NCBI GenBank assembly: GCA_002431865.1
Contig: DJEI01000024.1
Location: forward strand, 27,034-43,229
Direction: 5' to 3'
DNA: 16,196 nucleotides
DNA from: Lachnospiraceae bacterium UBA5902
Lineage (GTDB): Bacteria > Bacillota > Clostridia > Lachnospirales > Lachnospiraceae
The translations under genes and the position numbers were made by a program. Shown in pieces: positions 1-6,882 of the stretch (within the stretch, counting starts at the first letter, position 1; each line of letters opens with the position of its first letter). The notes beneath the pieces are model-generated. The model made no database searches, was not told the origin of the DNA, and saw only the letters and a program-made list of their open reading frames with translations.

Positions 1-2
1 GT

Positions 3-1697
3 ATGAGTAACACCCGGTGTTTAAAGCCGGGTGTTATTTTGAAAGAGCGATATAAAATTGAAGAGGTGATCGGGGCAGGTGGATTCGGAATCACATACCG
101 TGCATGGGATCCGCTCTTACAGGCATATGTTGCAATCAAGGAGTATTATCCGTCCGGGATTGCGACGCGAAGTGCAGATTCGTCGAAGGTCTGTGTGCCG
201 GTTGGGCAGGAGCAGCGGGAATACCATCGGGGAAGGATTCGTTTTTTGAAGGAAGCACAGGATGTGGCGAGGTTTCAGTCGGAGCCAAATATTGTGAGCA
301 TCTATGATTATCTGGAGGAAAATGATACTGCCTATATGGTCATGGAGTATCTGCATGGCTGTACGCTGAAACAATACATCCGGGAGCATGGAGGACGGCT
401 GGATACGGATCATATCCTCCATATCTGCCTGTCGGTGTTGGATGCACTTGCAGTTGTCCACAAGGCGGGCATGATTCACCGGGATATCAGCCCGGAGAAT
501 ATTTTTCTCTGTGAGGATCTGACGGTAAAGCTGATCGATTTCGGTGCGGCAAAGCAGGTGTATCTCGATGGCGAGCAGACGATGTCGGTTGTATTAAAAC
601 CGGGTTATGCGCCGCCAGAGCAGTATGCAAAAAAGGATAAACAGGGACCGTGGACGGACATCTACGCGCTTGGTGCCACACTTTATTTTGCGGCGACCGG
701 AGAGAAGCCGGAGGAATCGTTTGGACGTGCACTGGAGGATACGATAAAGCCTGTCTGCGAGATTAATCCGGAGATCCCGCGTGCAATGTCGCAGGTGATC
801 ATGCAGGCGATGTCTGTAAAGATTGAGGATCGCTACCAGACGGTGGAGGCAATGCGGGAAGCGCTGCTTGCCGGAGAGGGACAGAATGCACAGATGGAGC
901 CGTATGTGATACCGGTGTCCCGGATTTCAAAGCGGGACTTGCCAAAGAAGCAGGGATGGCTGATCGGAAGTGCATGTATCGTAATTGTGCTTGTTTTAAC
1001 GGGAATCTGGATGGCGGGACGCGCGGTGAAGAGGCCGGGAACGGCATCTGCAACCGAAATGGATGCAGCATCGACAGAGGCACAGACGGCAACAATGGCG
1101 GATGCACAGACTCGTACGGACGCTGTACAGGCAGCAACGGAAGAGGAGCAGACGACACAGACGGACAATCCGATGGTCATGCATGTGCCAACGAAGGAGG
1201 AGCTTGCTGAGCAGGAAAAATCCGATGCGATCCTGAATATCACGTCCTCGGAGACGGAACGAGTCAGTATTGATGCATTTGAGTATATGGAGGATGGAAA
1301 TCTTGGAGGTGTCATGAATCCATCGCAGATGTCAGCAGATCCGTTTTATGGAGATTGTGCAAAGCTTCATTTAAAATATTATGATAGTCTTCTGAACGAT
1401 CCACCGCAGATGTCGGAAACATTCACCGATTCTTTTACTTTTGAAAAGTATGATTCGGAAACCGGAATTTATAAGCCAATCTATGGCTTGGCAGGTATGG
1501 AGAGTACATGGGATTATGCAACATGGTTTACGCCACAATTTTACTTTGATAAGGACGCATTTACATTATATATTCCGCTTGCTTCAGATTTGGAGGATGG
1601 GAAATATAGATTATATTTTTCCTATGAGGATCCGGAAACTTATGAGGCAATATTTCAGGTGACAATTGAATTTTGGTTGAACAGAGGCACGTCGTAG
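3..1697 (+). CDS. Membrane-anchored Ser/Thr protein kinase with extracytoplasmic C-terminal domain
   Basis: This 564-residue protein is a Hanks-type kinase that transfers ATP phosphate to Ser/Thr of target proteins. Visible motifs are the glycine loop GAGGFGITY (24-32), VAIK with ATP Lys46, a probable helix-C Glu84, the catalytic loop HRDISPEN (159-166, base Asp161), DFG (179-181), an activation segment with Thr193, and APPEQ (203-207). Ser replaces the usual Lys two residues after the catalytic Asp, as I recall for this GGFGITY kinase group. One transmembrane helix lies at about 318-338. It is followed by a Thr/Ala/Gln-rich linker (345-390) and a domain (405-564) rich in aromatic and beta-type segments. 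That domain is not PASTA and I do not recognise it; it may be a sensor. The 3' third looks more AT-rich than the kinase part. The ribosome site lies outside the window. ATG at 3 is chosen because conserved family residues begin at Cys6-Leu7. A histidine-kinase role is excluded by the fold motifs. Confidence 0.92.
   Translation: MSNTRCLKPGVILKERYKIEEVIGAGGFGITYRAWDPLLQAYVAIKEYYPSGIATRSADSSKVCVPVGQEQREYHRGRIRFLKEAQDVARFQSEPNIVSIYDYLEENDTAYMVMEYLHGCTLKQYIREHGGRLDTDHILHICLSVLDALAVVHKAGMIHRDISPENIFLCEDLTVKLIDFGAAKQVYLDGEQTMSVVLKPGYAPPEQYAKKDKQGPWTDIYALGATLYFAATGEKPEESFGRALEDTIKPVCEINPEIPRAMSQVIMQAMSVKIEDRYQTVEAMREALLAGEGQNAQMEPYVIPVSRISKRDLPKKQGWLIGSACIVIVLVLTGIWMAGRAVKRPGTASATEMDAASTEAQTATMADAQTRTDAVQAATEEEQTTQTDNPMVMHVPTKEELAEQEKSDAILNITSSETERVSIDAFEYMEDGNLGGVMNPSQMSADPFYGDCAKLHLKYYDSLLNDPPQMSETFTDSFTFEKYDSETGIYKPIYGLAGMESTWDYATWFTPQFYFDKDAFTLYIPLASDLEDGKYRLYFSYEDPETYEAIFQVTIEFWLNRGTS
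8..40 (+). other. Terminator-like hairpin over the first codons of the kinase gene
   Basis: Bases 9-17 (AACACCCGG) are perfectly complementary to 27-35 (CCGGGTGTT), with a 9-base loop. T8-A36 can extend the stem, and ATTTTG follows. Six of the nine pairs are GC. The stem begins six bases after the kinase start codon. It could be the terminator of a gene upstream of the window, an attenuator, or a structure that limits ribosome loading. The encoded residues match the kinase family consensus, so the gene start itself is not in doubt. Confidence 0.5.
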
Positions 1698-1716
1698 TAC
1701 GTGCTTTTGCTTTTTT
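1683..1716 (+). terminator. Intrinsic terminator of the kinase gene
   Basis: GCACGT (1687-1692) pairs with ACGTGC (1699-1704) around a 6-base loop. The stem extends outward by AGAG/TTTT pairs including GU wobbles. T-rich sequence follows (1705-1708 and 1711-1716). The stop codon TAG at 1695-1697 lies in the loop, so the terminator overlaps the gene end. It should separate the kinase transcript from the regulators downstream. Confidence 0.75.
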
Positions 1717-1767
1717 AAAGATAAAACATACTGTTTTTTACAAAAAAATGTATAAATATTGCATTTT

Positions 1768-1797
1768 TTGTTTGAGACTTCTTGCTTTTGCTAAGAT
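1768..1797 (+). promoter_or_regulatory. Possible promoter of the first LytTR regulator, in an AT-rich 235-base leader region
   Basis: The gap from 1698 to 1932 holds the kinase terminator and otherwise only AT-rich sequence, so a promoter is expected here. The best candidate is TTGTTT (1768-1773), then 18 bases, then TAAGAT (1792-1797) preceded by TG-C, an extended -10. It would give a leader of about 130 bases. TATGAT at 1882-1887 is an alternative -10 but lacks a well-spaced -35. GTAAAT occurs at 1814, 1825 and 1874; the first two copies are 11 bases apart, on the same helix face. The choice is weak. Confidence 0.3.
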
Positions 1798-1932
1798 ACC
1801 CCAGGTCAGATTTGTAAATAGTACGTAAATTATACCGAAAATATAGCCAAATCAGCAGGATTCAGTTTTGAAGGTAAATTTTATGATACTATTTATAAAA
1901 TGAATATTTGGGACTGGGGAAGACAACAAACG

Positions 1933-2643
1933 ATGAAAATTGGAATTTGCGATGACCGTTATGAAATTCGGCACAAAGTAAAGGAAATATTACAGAAAAT
2001 ATATACAGAGGAACAGGGATTCTTAATTCATTCATATACTCCGAACGAAATAAAAATTGATATTGAAGATATGGTATTTGACTGCGAAATCCTGATCATG
2101 AATACGGATTATCCAGAGAGCGGCTTGCGGGGGGTGACGATTGCCAAGCAGATCAATGCAACATTTCCATTTTGCAAGATTATTTATCTGACCGAGAATG
2201 AAAATGCGATCAAGGATGTGTATGAAACCAATCATTGCTATTTTGTCCGGCACAAAGATGCGGATCAGGTAATGATGCTTGCGATGCAGAAGGCAGTCAA
2301 TATGGTAAAGCAGGATACCGCACGTAAATCGCTGGAGATTATCTGTGAGGGGCATCATGTATTTATCAATCGCCCGGATATCATTTATATCGAGAAGTGT
2401 GGGAGAACCATCAAGATTGTGACACGGTTCCGGGAATACACCAGCTATGAGTCGCTGGCAGGCATCCGTAAAATTCTGGGAGACAATATGATACGTGTGC
2501 ATGGTGGATATGTTGTGAATCTGGCGTATATCACCTATTTAGGCGTGGAAACGGTGGAAGTGCAGAACGGAAAGACAATACCGATCGGCAGGACCTACGA
2601 CAAAGAAGTCAGAAAAGCTTATCAGGAATATTGGAAAAAATAA
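1933..2643 (+). CDS. LytTR-family transcription regulator with a degenerate receiver domain
   Basis: This 236-residue protein has a receiver-like domain (1-120) and a LytTR DNA-binding domain (about 134-232). Receiver landmarks are Asp7-Asp8 in GICDD and Thr87 in YLTEN. Aligning CEILIMNTDYP with the usual acceptor segment puts Asn57 where the phosphorylated Asp should be. The switch Lys also appears replaced, at YFVRH. Phosphorylation by a histidine kinase therefore looks impossible at the normal site. The LytTR part shows IIYIEK and the typical IRVHGGYVVNLAYI core, so it should bind DNA. ATG at 1933 is chosen: GGGGAAG lies about 10 bases upstream and the receiver fold starts at MKIGICDD. An in-frame ATG at 1900 has no ribosome site. 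No histidine kinase is nearby. The protein resembles the next regulator in layout, suggesting an old duplication. Confidence 0.88.
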   Translation: MKIGICDDRYEIRHKVKEILQKIYTEEQGFLIHSYTPNEIKIDIEDMVFDCEILIMNTDYPESGLRGVTIAKQINATFPFCKIIYLTENENAIKDVYETNHCYFVRHKDADQVMMLAMQKAVNMVKQDTARKSLEIICEGHHVFINRPDIIYIEKCGRTIKIVTRFREYTSYESLAGIRKILGDNMIRVHGGYVVNLAYITYLGVETVEVQNGKTIPIGRTYDKEVRKAYQEYWKK

Positions 2644-2660
2644 AAGAACATGATAAAATA

Positions 2661-2690
2661 AAAATCGAGTATGTAAATACTCGATTTTTT
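2661..2690 (+). terminator. Intrinsic terminator between the two LytTR regulators
   Basis: A perfect 12-bp stem joins 2661-2672 (AAAATCGAGTAT) to 2677-2688, with a GTAA loop, and the run of T extends to 2690. Only 16 bases then remain before the next start codon, and these are filled by the ribosome site. Readthrough is therefore the simplest way for the second regulator to be transcribed. Confidence 0.8.
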
Positions 2691-2706
2691 ATGTGAGGAT
2701 AAAACG

Positions 2707-3771
2707 ATGCTGCGAATTGGAATCTGTGATGAAAATACAAAAGATCGGGCGGTAGTCCGGCAGATTGTGACGGACACATTGTTCCGGGAAGAAGAATTAA
2801 GCTATATTGAATATGCAGAAGCAGAGACTTTGGAGCAGGAGATACAGGCAAATACCGTGCCGTTTGATCTGCTGCTTATGGAAATGAATTATAAAAATAA
2901 AAGCGGGCTTCAGCTGGCAAAGCAGATACGGGCGAAAAATCTGGATGTTGATCTGTTGTTTGTAACAGAGGAAGCGGATTATGTGTATGAAGGGTATCAT
3001 GTGCAGGCACAGGGGTATGTCTTAAAAGAAGATATGAAGACGCAGCTTCCAGACTGTCTGCGGCAATATATGAAACGGCGGGCACAGGCTGGCACGATTC
3101 TCGTGAAATCAGAGTCGGTTGTGCGTAGTATCCCGATCGCTGTGATCCGCTATATAGAAAGCCGTGCCAGAGTACTGCTGATACATACACAAAATGAAGA
3201 GATTCCATTTTATGGAAAGCTGGCGGATATCGAGCATAAGGTGTTACAGCATGGATTTGTGCGTATTCATCAGAGTTTTCTTGTGCGGAAGGCTGCGATT
3301 GCAGCAATCAATGGGTATGAGGCTGTTGTCGGGGAGGATACGCTTCCAATCAGCCGGAAATATTACAAAACTGTGCAGATACAGTTTCAGCTCAAACAGA
3401 AAATACAGGTGGCAGAGGAGGATATAGATCCGACAGTCACACGGAGTCTGGCGAAAAGCATGGAGGATAATGGCGCAATCATTGGAACAAAGGGGGAACT
3501 GCTCGGAATCATCTATCGTATGAAAAAGGGCGAAGGCCTGACGATTGGCAGAGATGCCGGAAAATGTCAGATTGTTTTGAAAAACTCCAACGTGAGCCGG
3601 GCACATTGTGTCGTAAGACGGCTTGCAGATGACACCTACGAGGTAGAGGACTGTTCAAAAAATGGTGTTTATGTGGAAGGTGTCTATCTGGGGAAAGGAA
3701 AAATGGTGCAGGCTGACGCCGGAAACCGGGTATGGCTGTGTGATGAGTCACAGGAATTTCGATTGGGATAG
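2707..3771 (+). CDS. LytTR regulator fused to a C-terminal FHA phosphothreonine-binding domain
   Basis: This 354-residue protein has three parts. Residues 1-122 form a receiver-like domain starting GICDEN. Residues about 130-232 form a LytTR DNA-binding domain containing VRIHQSFLVR. Residues about 262-354 form an FHA domain with Gly281-Arg282, the SRAH motif at 297-300 and Asn319-Gly320. These are the canonical FHA contacts for phosphothreonine peptides. In the receiver, FDLLLMEMNY aligns Glu59 with the phospho-acceptor Asp, while Thr87 and Lys107 are kept. Glu can mimic phospho-Asp, so this domain may be locked active or used only for dimerisation. FHA fused to LytTR is an unusual arrangement and points to input from a Ser/Thr kinase, most simply the one at 3-1697 (inference). 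GAGGA at 2695-2699 sits 7 bases before ATG. The gene follows a terminator and precedes a Cys-rich small gene by 21 bases. Confidence 0.9.
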   Translation: MLRIGICDENTKDRAVVRQIVTDTLFREEELSYIEYAEAETLEQEIQANTVPFDLLLMEMNYKNKSGLQLAKQIRAKNLDVDLLFVTEEADYVYEGYHVQAQGYVLKEDMKTQLPDCLRQYMKRRAQAGTILVKSESVVRSIPIAVIRYIESRARVLLIHTQNEEIPFYGKLADIEHKVLQHGFVRIHQSFLVRKAAIAAINGYEAVVGEDTLPISRKYYKTVQIQFQLKQKIQVAEEDIDPTVTRSLAKSMEDNGAIIGTKGELLGIIYRMKKGEGLTIGRDAGKCQIVLKNSNVSRAHCVVRRLADDTYEVEDCSKNGVYVEGVYLGKGKMVQADAGNRVWLCDESQEFRLG

Positions 3772-3792
3772 TAGAAACCGGGAGTGAGACAA

Positions 3793-3981
3793 ATGATCAT
3801 AAAATGTGAAAAGGGAAAACATTACTATAACACGGTGGAGCATAGAGTGTGTCCGTTTTGTAAGAGGCTGTATGGGACAAATTCCATCCCTCTGTGGACA
3901 GAAAATAATTCCAGCGAGGCAATGACAGAAACGGAAACCATGTCTGAAGCAGATAGAAAAAACGCAGGATATCGTGTATAA
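3793..3981 (+). CDS. Small Cys/His (zinc-ribbon-like) protein, 62 residues
   Basis: The protein has Cys5, His10, Cys20 and Cys23 arranged as C-x4-H-x9-C-x2-C (CPFC at 20-23), a plausible single metal site, followed by an acidic Thr/Glu-rich tail with no fold I can see. A short N-terminal block of this kind, C..GH.Y ... CP.C, occurs as I recall in Firmicutes proteins that go with FHA domains and Ser/Thr kinases. That fits its position 21 bases after the LytTR-FHA gene. ATG at 3793 is preferred over an in-frame GTG at 3784, because GGAG at 3780-3783 is correctly spaced for 3793 and touches 3784. The tail lacks the FHA domain that usually follows, so this may be a stand-alone adaptor or a remnant. 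Its function is unknown. The palindrome at 3973-3987 covers its last codons. Confidence 0.65.
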   Translation: MIIKCEKGKHYYNTVEHRVCPFCKRLYGTNSIPLWTENNSSEAMTETETMSEADRKNAGYRV

Positions 3982-3982
3982 T
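3954..3982 (+). promoter_or_regulatory. Promoter of the MBOAT surface-acylation operon
   Basis: A perfect -10 hexamer TATAAT lies at 3977-3982. TAGAAA, a 4/6 match to TTGACA, lies 17 bases upstream at 3954-3959. Transcription would start near 3989, leaving a leader of about 26 bases before the MBOAT start at 4015. The hexamer lies inside a 15-base palindrome and overlaps the stop codon of the preceding small gene. Six genes downstream have no better-placed promoter. Confidence 0.5.
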
Positions 3983-3987
3983 ACACG
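3973..3987. promoter_or_regulatory. Perfect palindrome over the -10 box, candidate operator
   Basis: CGTGTAT (3973-3979) and ATACACG (3981-3987) form a perfect inverted repeat around one central A. It sits exactly on the -10 hexamer of the operon that follows. A dimeric protein bound here would block RNA polymerase. LytTR proteins usually bind direct repeats, so the binding protein may be something else. Part of the palindrome is coding sequence, so chance cannot be excluded. Confidence 0.4.
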
Positions 3988-4014
3988 CATTAACAAGGGG
4001 GAAAAGAGAAACGT

Positions 4015-5442
4015 ATGGTTTTTAGTTCAATTTCATTTCTAAGTGGATTTTTATTGCTGGTCTTTTTGATTCATACGATTGTACCGAACATCCACATCAA
4101 AAACGCATGTCTTGTCCTGTTCAGCATATTGTTTTATTCAGTGGGTGAGCCGTCCTATGTGCTTTTGATGCTCGGCTCATCGTTTGTAAATTACCTGTTC
4201 GGGTTATGGATGGAGCAGGCAGATAAAAAACAGCAGAGGAAACTGAAAAAAGGAATATTGATCGCTGCGGTGACCGCGAATCTGGCACTGCTGGTCTTAT
4301 TCAAATATACTGATTTCCTGATCGGAATCATCAATCAGATCGGACATCTGTCGATTCCGTATCTGAAGCTGGTGATGCCGATTGGCATTTCTTTTTTTAC
4401 ATTTCAGACGATGTCGTACATCATTGATCTGTACCGGGGAGACTGTGACTGCCAGAAAAATTATTTTCGTCTGCTGCTGTATATCAGCTTTTTCCCACAG
4501 CTCATTGCAGGACCGATCATCAAGTACCGGGATATCGAAGCGGAGATTACCGACCGCAGACAGACGGTGACAGATGTCGAATATGGAATCCGCCGGTTTA
4601 TCGTCGGTCTGTCGAAGAAGGTTCTGATCTCCAACGCGCTCGCACAGATGGTAGACCGTCTGATGCCGCATGCATCTGGTCTTGGTATGGCTGCTGCGTG
4701 GCTTGTAGCGATCGGTTATACGCTTCAGATCTACTATGATTTCAGTGGTTACAGCGATATGGCGATCGGGCTTGGACGGATGTTTGGATTCCATTTCAAG
4801 GAGAATTTCAACTATCCGTATGCATCGCTTTCCATCAAGGAATTCTGGCGCAGATGGCATATTTCGCTTTCCACATGGTTTAAGGAATATGTATATATTC
4901 CGCTCGGTGGAAATCGGAAGGGAAGTGCACGCACGATTCTGAACAAATATATCGTATTTTTCCTGACCGGGTTATGGCATGGAGCCAATACGACATTTAT
5001 TCTATGGGGACTGTTCCATGGCACATTTCTGGTGTTGGAAGGGCACACGAAGCTGAGTATCAAACGCGTACGATGGAAATGGGTGCAGTACTTATATACA
5101 ATGCTGGTTGTGATCTGTGGCTTCGTGATGTTCCGGGCAGACAGTGTGGTACAGGGATTCCAGATACTTGGACAGATGTTTTCCTTTCATGGAAATGCAG
5201 CGGGCTGGATGTTAGCACAGGCAGAGCTGACGCCGTATCTGCTTGTTGCTCTGATCCTTGGCATTGCGTTTATGGTCCCTTGGGTGCAGGCAATCAAAAG
5301 GAAGCTTCAGATCTGTAAGCGGGCGCAGACCATATCGGTCGTACAGATCGTATCCGGCGTGGGACTGCTTGCCTGTCTGCTGCTTTGCATGGTGATGCTG
5401 GCATCGGATGCATATAATCCGTTTATTTATTTTCGATTTTAA
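4015..5442 (+). CDS. MBOAT-family polysaccharide O-acyltransferase (AlgI-like)
   Basis: This 475-residue, multi-pass membrane protein belongs to the membrane-bound O-acyltransferase family. In AlgI/DltB/PatA-type systems this protein moves acyl groups, usually acetyl, across the membrane for attachment to exported polysaccharides. It begins with the typical VFSSISFL segment. It carries the family core at 237-300, including YYDFSGYSDMAIG, FWRRWHIS with His282, and YIPLGGNRKG. The catalytic His322 is in GLWHGAN. Length and topology are normal for the family. AGGGGGA (3996-4002) and GAGA (4006-4009) precede the start. The next gene, 21 bases on, encodes the DHHW/AlgJ-like partner usually paired with this protein, which strengthens the call. 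The polysaccharide substrate is not visible here. DltB is less likely because no dltA, dltC or dltD lies in the window. Confidence 0.93.
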   Translation: MVFSSISFLSGFLLLVFLIHTIVPNIHIKNACLVLFSILFYSVGEPSYVLLMLGSSFVNYLFGLWMEQADKKQQRKLKKGILIAAVTANLALLVLFKYTDFLIGIINQIGHLSIPYLKLVMPIGISFFTFQTMSYIIDLYRGDCDCQKNYFRLLLYISFFPQLIAGPIIKYRDIEAEITDRRQTVTDVEYGIRRFIVGLSKKVLISNALAQMVDRLMPHASGLGMAAAWLVAIGYTLQIYYDFSGYSDMAIGLGRMFGFHFKENFNYPYASLSIKEFWRRWHISLSTWFKEYVYIPLGGNRKGSARTILNKYIVFFLTGLWHGANTTFILWGLFHGTFLVLEGHTKLSIKRVRWKWVQYLYTMLVVICGFVMFRADSVVQGFQILGQMFSFHGNAAGWMLAQAELTPYLLVALILGIAFMVPWVQAIKRKLQICKRAQTISVVQIVSGVGLLACLLLCMVMLASDAYNPFIYFRF

Positions 5443-5463
5443 AGGACAGGAGGGCATATCTGT

Positions 5464-6870
5464 ATGAAAACTTATCGTGTTATATTCTGTAGTCTGTTCT
5501 TCCTGATCCTTGCAGTGCCTCTGGTCGGAATGCTCTGGTACAAGGAGCCGGAATCGACCGAGAACAAGACGCTTGCACAGATGCCGCAGCTGGTGGAGGA
5601 GAAAACAATCAATTACAAATACCTTTCAGACTTAGAAGCGTATTTTTCGGATCATTTTGCCTACCGGCAGGAGCTTGTTACCGCGGATGCGGTTTTGATG
5701 AGCCGGGTATTTCATCAGTCAAGTGAGAATCTGGCAATCGTCGGAACCGATGGTTGGCTGTATCTGCGTACGACATTGGACGATTACCAGGGAACAAACC
5801 GCATGAGTGACCGTGGCATCCGGAATGTGGCAACCGTGATTTCCCTGATGCAGGAATATGTGGAAGGCATGGGGAAGACGTTTGTATTTACAAGCGCGCC
5901 GAACAAAAATACACTCTATCCGGAGTACATGCCGTATTATTACACGCAGACAGACAAACCGACGAATCTGCAGCGAGTATCTATGGTTATGCAGGAGCTT
6001 GGATGTGATTATGTGGATCTGCATGCGTTGTTTGAGGCACAGACAGGGGCGCTTTATCATAAGGGGGACTCCCACTGGGATAACCGGGGAGCGGCGCTGG
6101 TACAGGATGCACTGCTCGAACAGGCAGGCGTGAAACATACAGATCTGACGCAGGTAGAACCGCAGGTGCGGGATGATTTCGAAGGAGACATTGACAAAAT
6201 CTTATATCCGCTTGCAAGACATCCGGAAAAGGAATATGATTATAGTCCGTATTTTACATATAGCTATGATGGGACAGATGATGTGACCGCTAATGTCGTG
6301 ACAACGACGGGAACAAAAGGAGACGGATCCCATCTGCTTTGCTTCCGGGATTCGTTTGGCAATTCGCTGCTGCCATTTCTGGCACAGGAGTTTGATTCGG
6401 CGAAATTCTGCAAGGCAATTCCGTATCGCCTGGATGCGATGTATACGGAGAACCGGGATGTTTGTATTGTCGAGCTGGTAGAACGGAATCTGGTCAACCT
6501 CGTAAAATTCGCTCCGGTGATGCCGGCACCGCTCCGGGCATTCTCAGAGAAAACAATCGCTTATACTTCGGGAGCTGTGACAGTGGAGATTTCCGAATTT
6601 GATGAATATTATAAAATACAGGGATTGGCAGATGCAAGATACGTGGATACAAACTCACCGATATATCTGCGGTTTTCCGGCGATTCCGGATGCTTTGTCG
6701 TTGAGGCGGCGCCAGCGGATGAGCTTACAACGGGAACCCCCTCCGATTATGGATTTACCGCGTATATCGGACAACAGGCATTCCCGGCAGGTAACTATCA
6801 GATGGAACTAATTACAGAGCAGGATGGAAGCTATTATTCTATGCTGTTAGAAACTATTTGTAATGATTAG
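5464..6870 (+). CDS. DHHW/AlgJ-AlgX-like SGNH protein, O-acetyltransfer partner of MBOAT
   Basis: This 468-residue protein has an N-terminal membrane anchor or uncleaved signal (about 5-25) and an extracytoplasmic SGNH-like domain. Asp202 and His204 sit in GDSHWDNRG, the DxHW motif. The presumed nucleophile Ser297 is in FRDSFGNS. The order, DxHW before the Ser motif, matches AlgJ/AlgX-type acetyltransferases rather than classic SGNH hydrolases. These proteins take the acetyl group passed by the MBOAT partner and put it on the polymer. Residues from about 360 to the end form a separate, beta-type region that may bind carbohydrate, as in AlgX, though I see no diagnostic motif. AGGAGGG (5448-5454) lies 9 bases before the start. 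The gene follows the MBOAT gene by 21 bases and precedes a lipoprotein gene by 12. Confidence 0.88.
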   Translation: MKTYRVIFCSLFFLILAVPLVGMLWYKEPESTENKTLAQMPQLVEEKTINYKYLSDLEAYFSDHFAYRQELVTADAVLMSRVFHQSSENLAIVGTDGWLYLRTTLDDYQGTNRMSDRGIRNVATVISLMQEYVEGMGKTFVFTSAPNKNTLYPEYMPYYYTQTDKPTNLQRVSMVMQELGCDYVDLHALFEAQTGALYHKGDSHWDNRGAALVQDALLEQAGVKHTDLTQVEPQVRDDFEGDIDKILYPLARHPEKEYDYSPYFTYSYDGTDDVTANVVTTTGTKGDGSHLLCFRDSFGNSLLPFLAQEFDSAKFCKAIPYRLDAMYTENRDVCIVELVERNLVNLVKFAPVMPAPLRAFSEKTIAYTSGAVTVEISEFDEYYKIQGLADARYVDTNSPIYLRFSGDSGCFVVEAAPADELTTGTPSDYGFTAYIGQQAFPAGNYQMELITEQDGSYYSMLLETICND

Positions 6871-6882
6871 GAGGACATAAAT

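Noticed and set aside
833..1315. 160-codon minus-strand reading frame within the kinase gene
   Set aside because: It is opposite a kinase coding stretch with clear motifs, shows low-complexity Ser/Ala/Val composition, and lacks a ribosome site.
1900..1932. Upstream ATG giving an 11-residue longer first LytTR regulator
   Set aside because: No ribosome site precedes 1900, while GGGGAAG is well spaced for 1933, and the receiver fold begins at 1933.
5413..5418. Perfect TATAAT near the end of the MBOAT gene as a promoter for the DHHW gene
   Set aside because: No -35-like hexamer lies at 16-18 bases; the nearest TTGCAT is 22 bases away. The genes are tightly spaced, so co-transcription is simpler.
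4015..6870. dlt-type D-alanylation of teichoic acid instead of O-acetylation
   Set aside because: No dltA or dltC gene is present and the second protein carries the DxHW and RDSF order of AlgJ/AlgX-like proteins rather than DltD.
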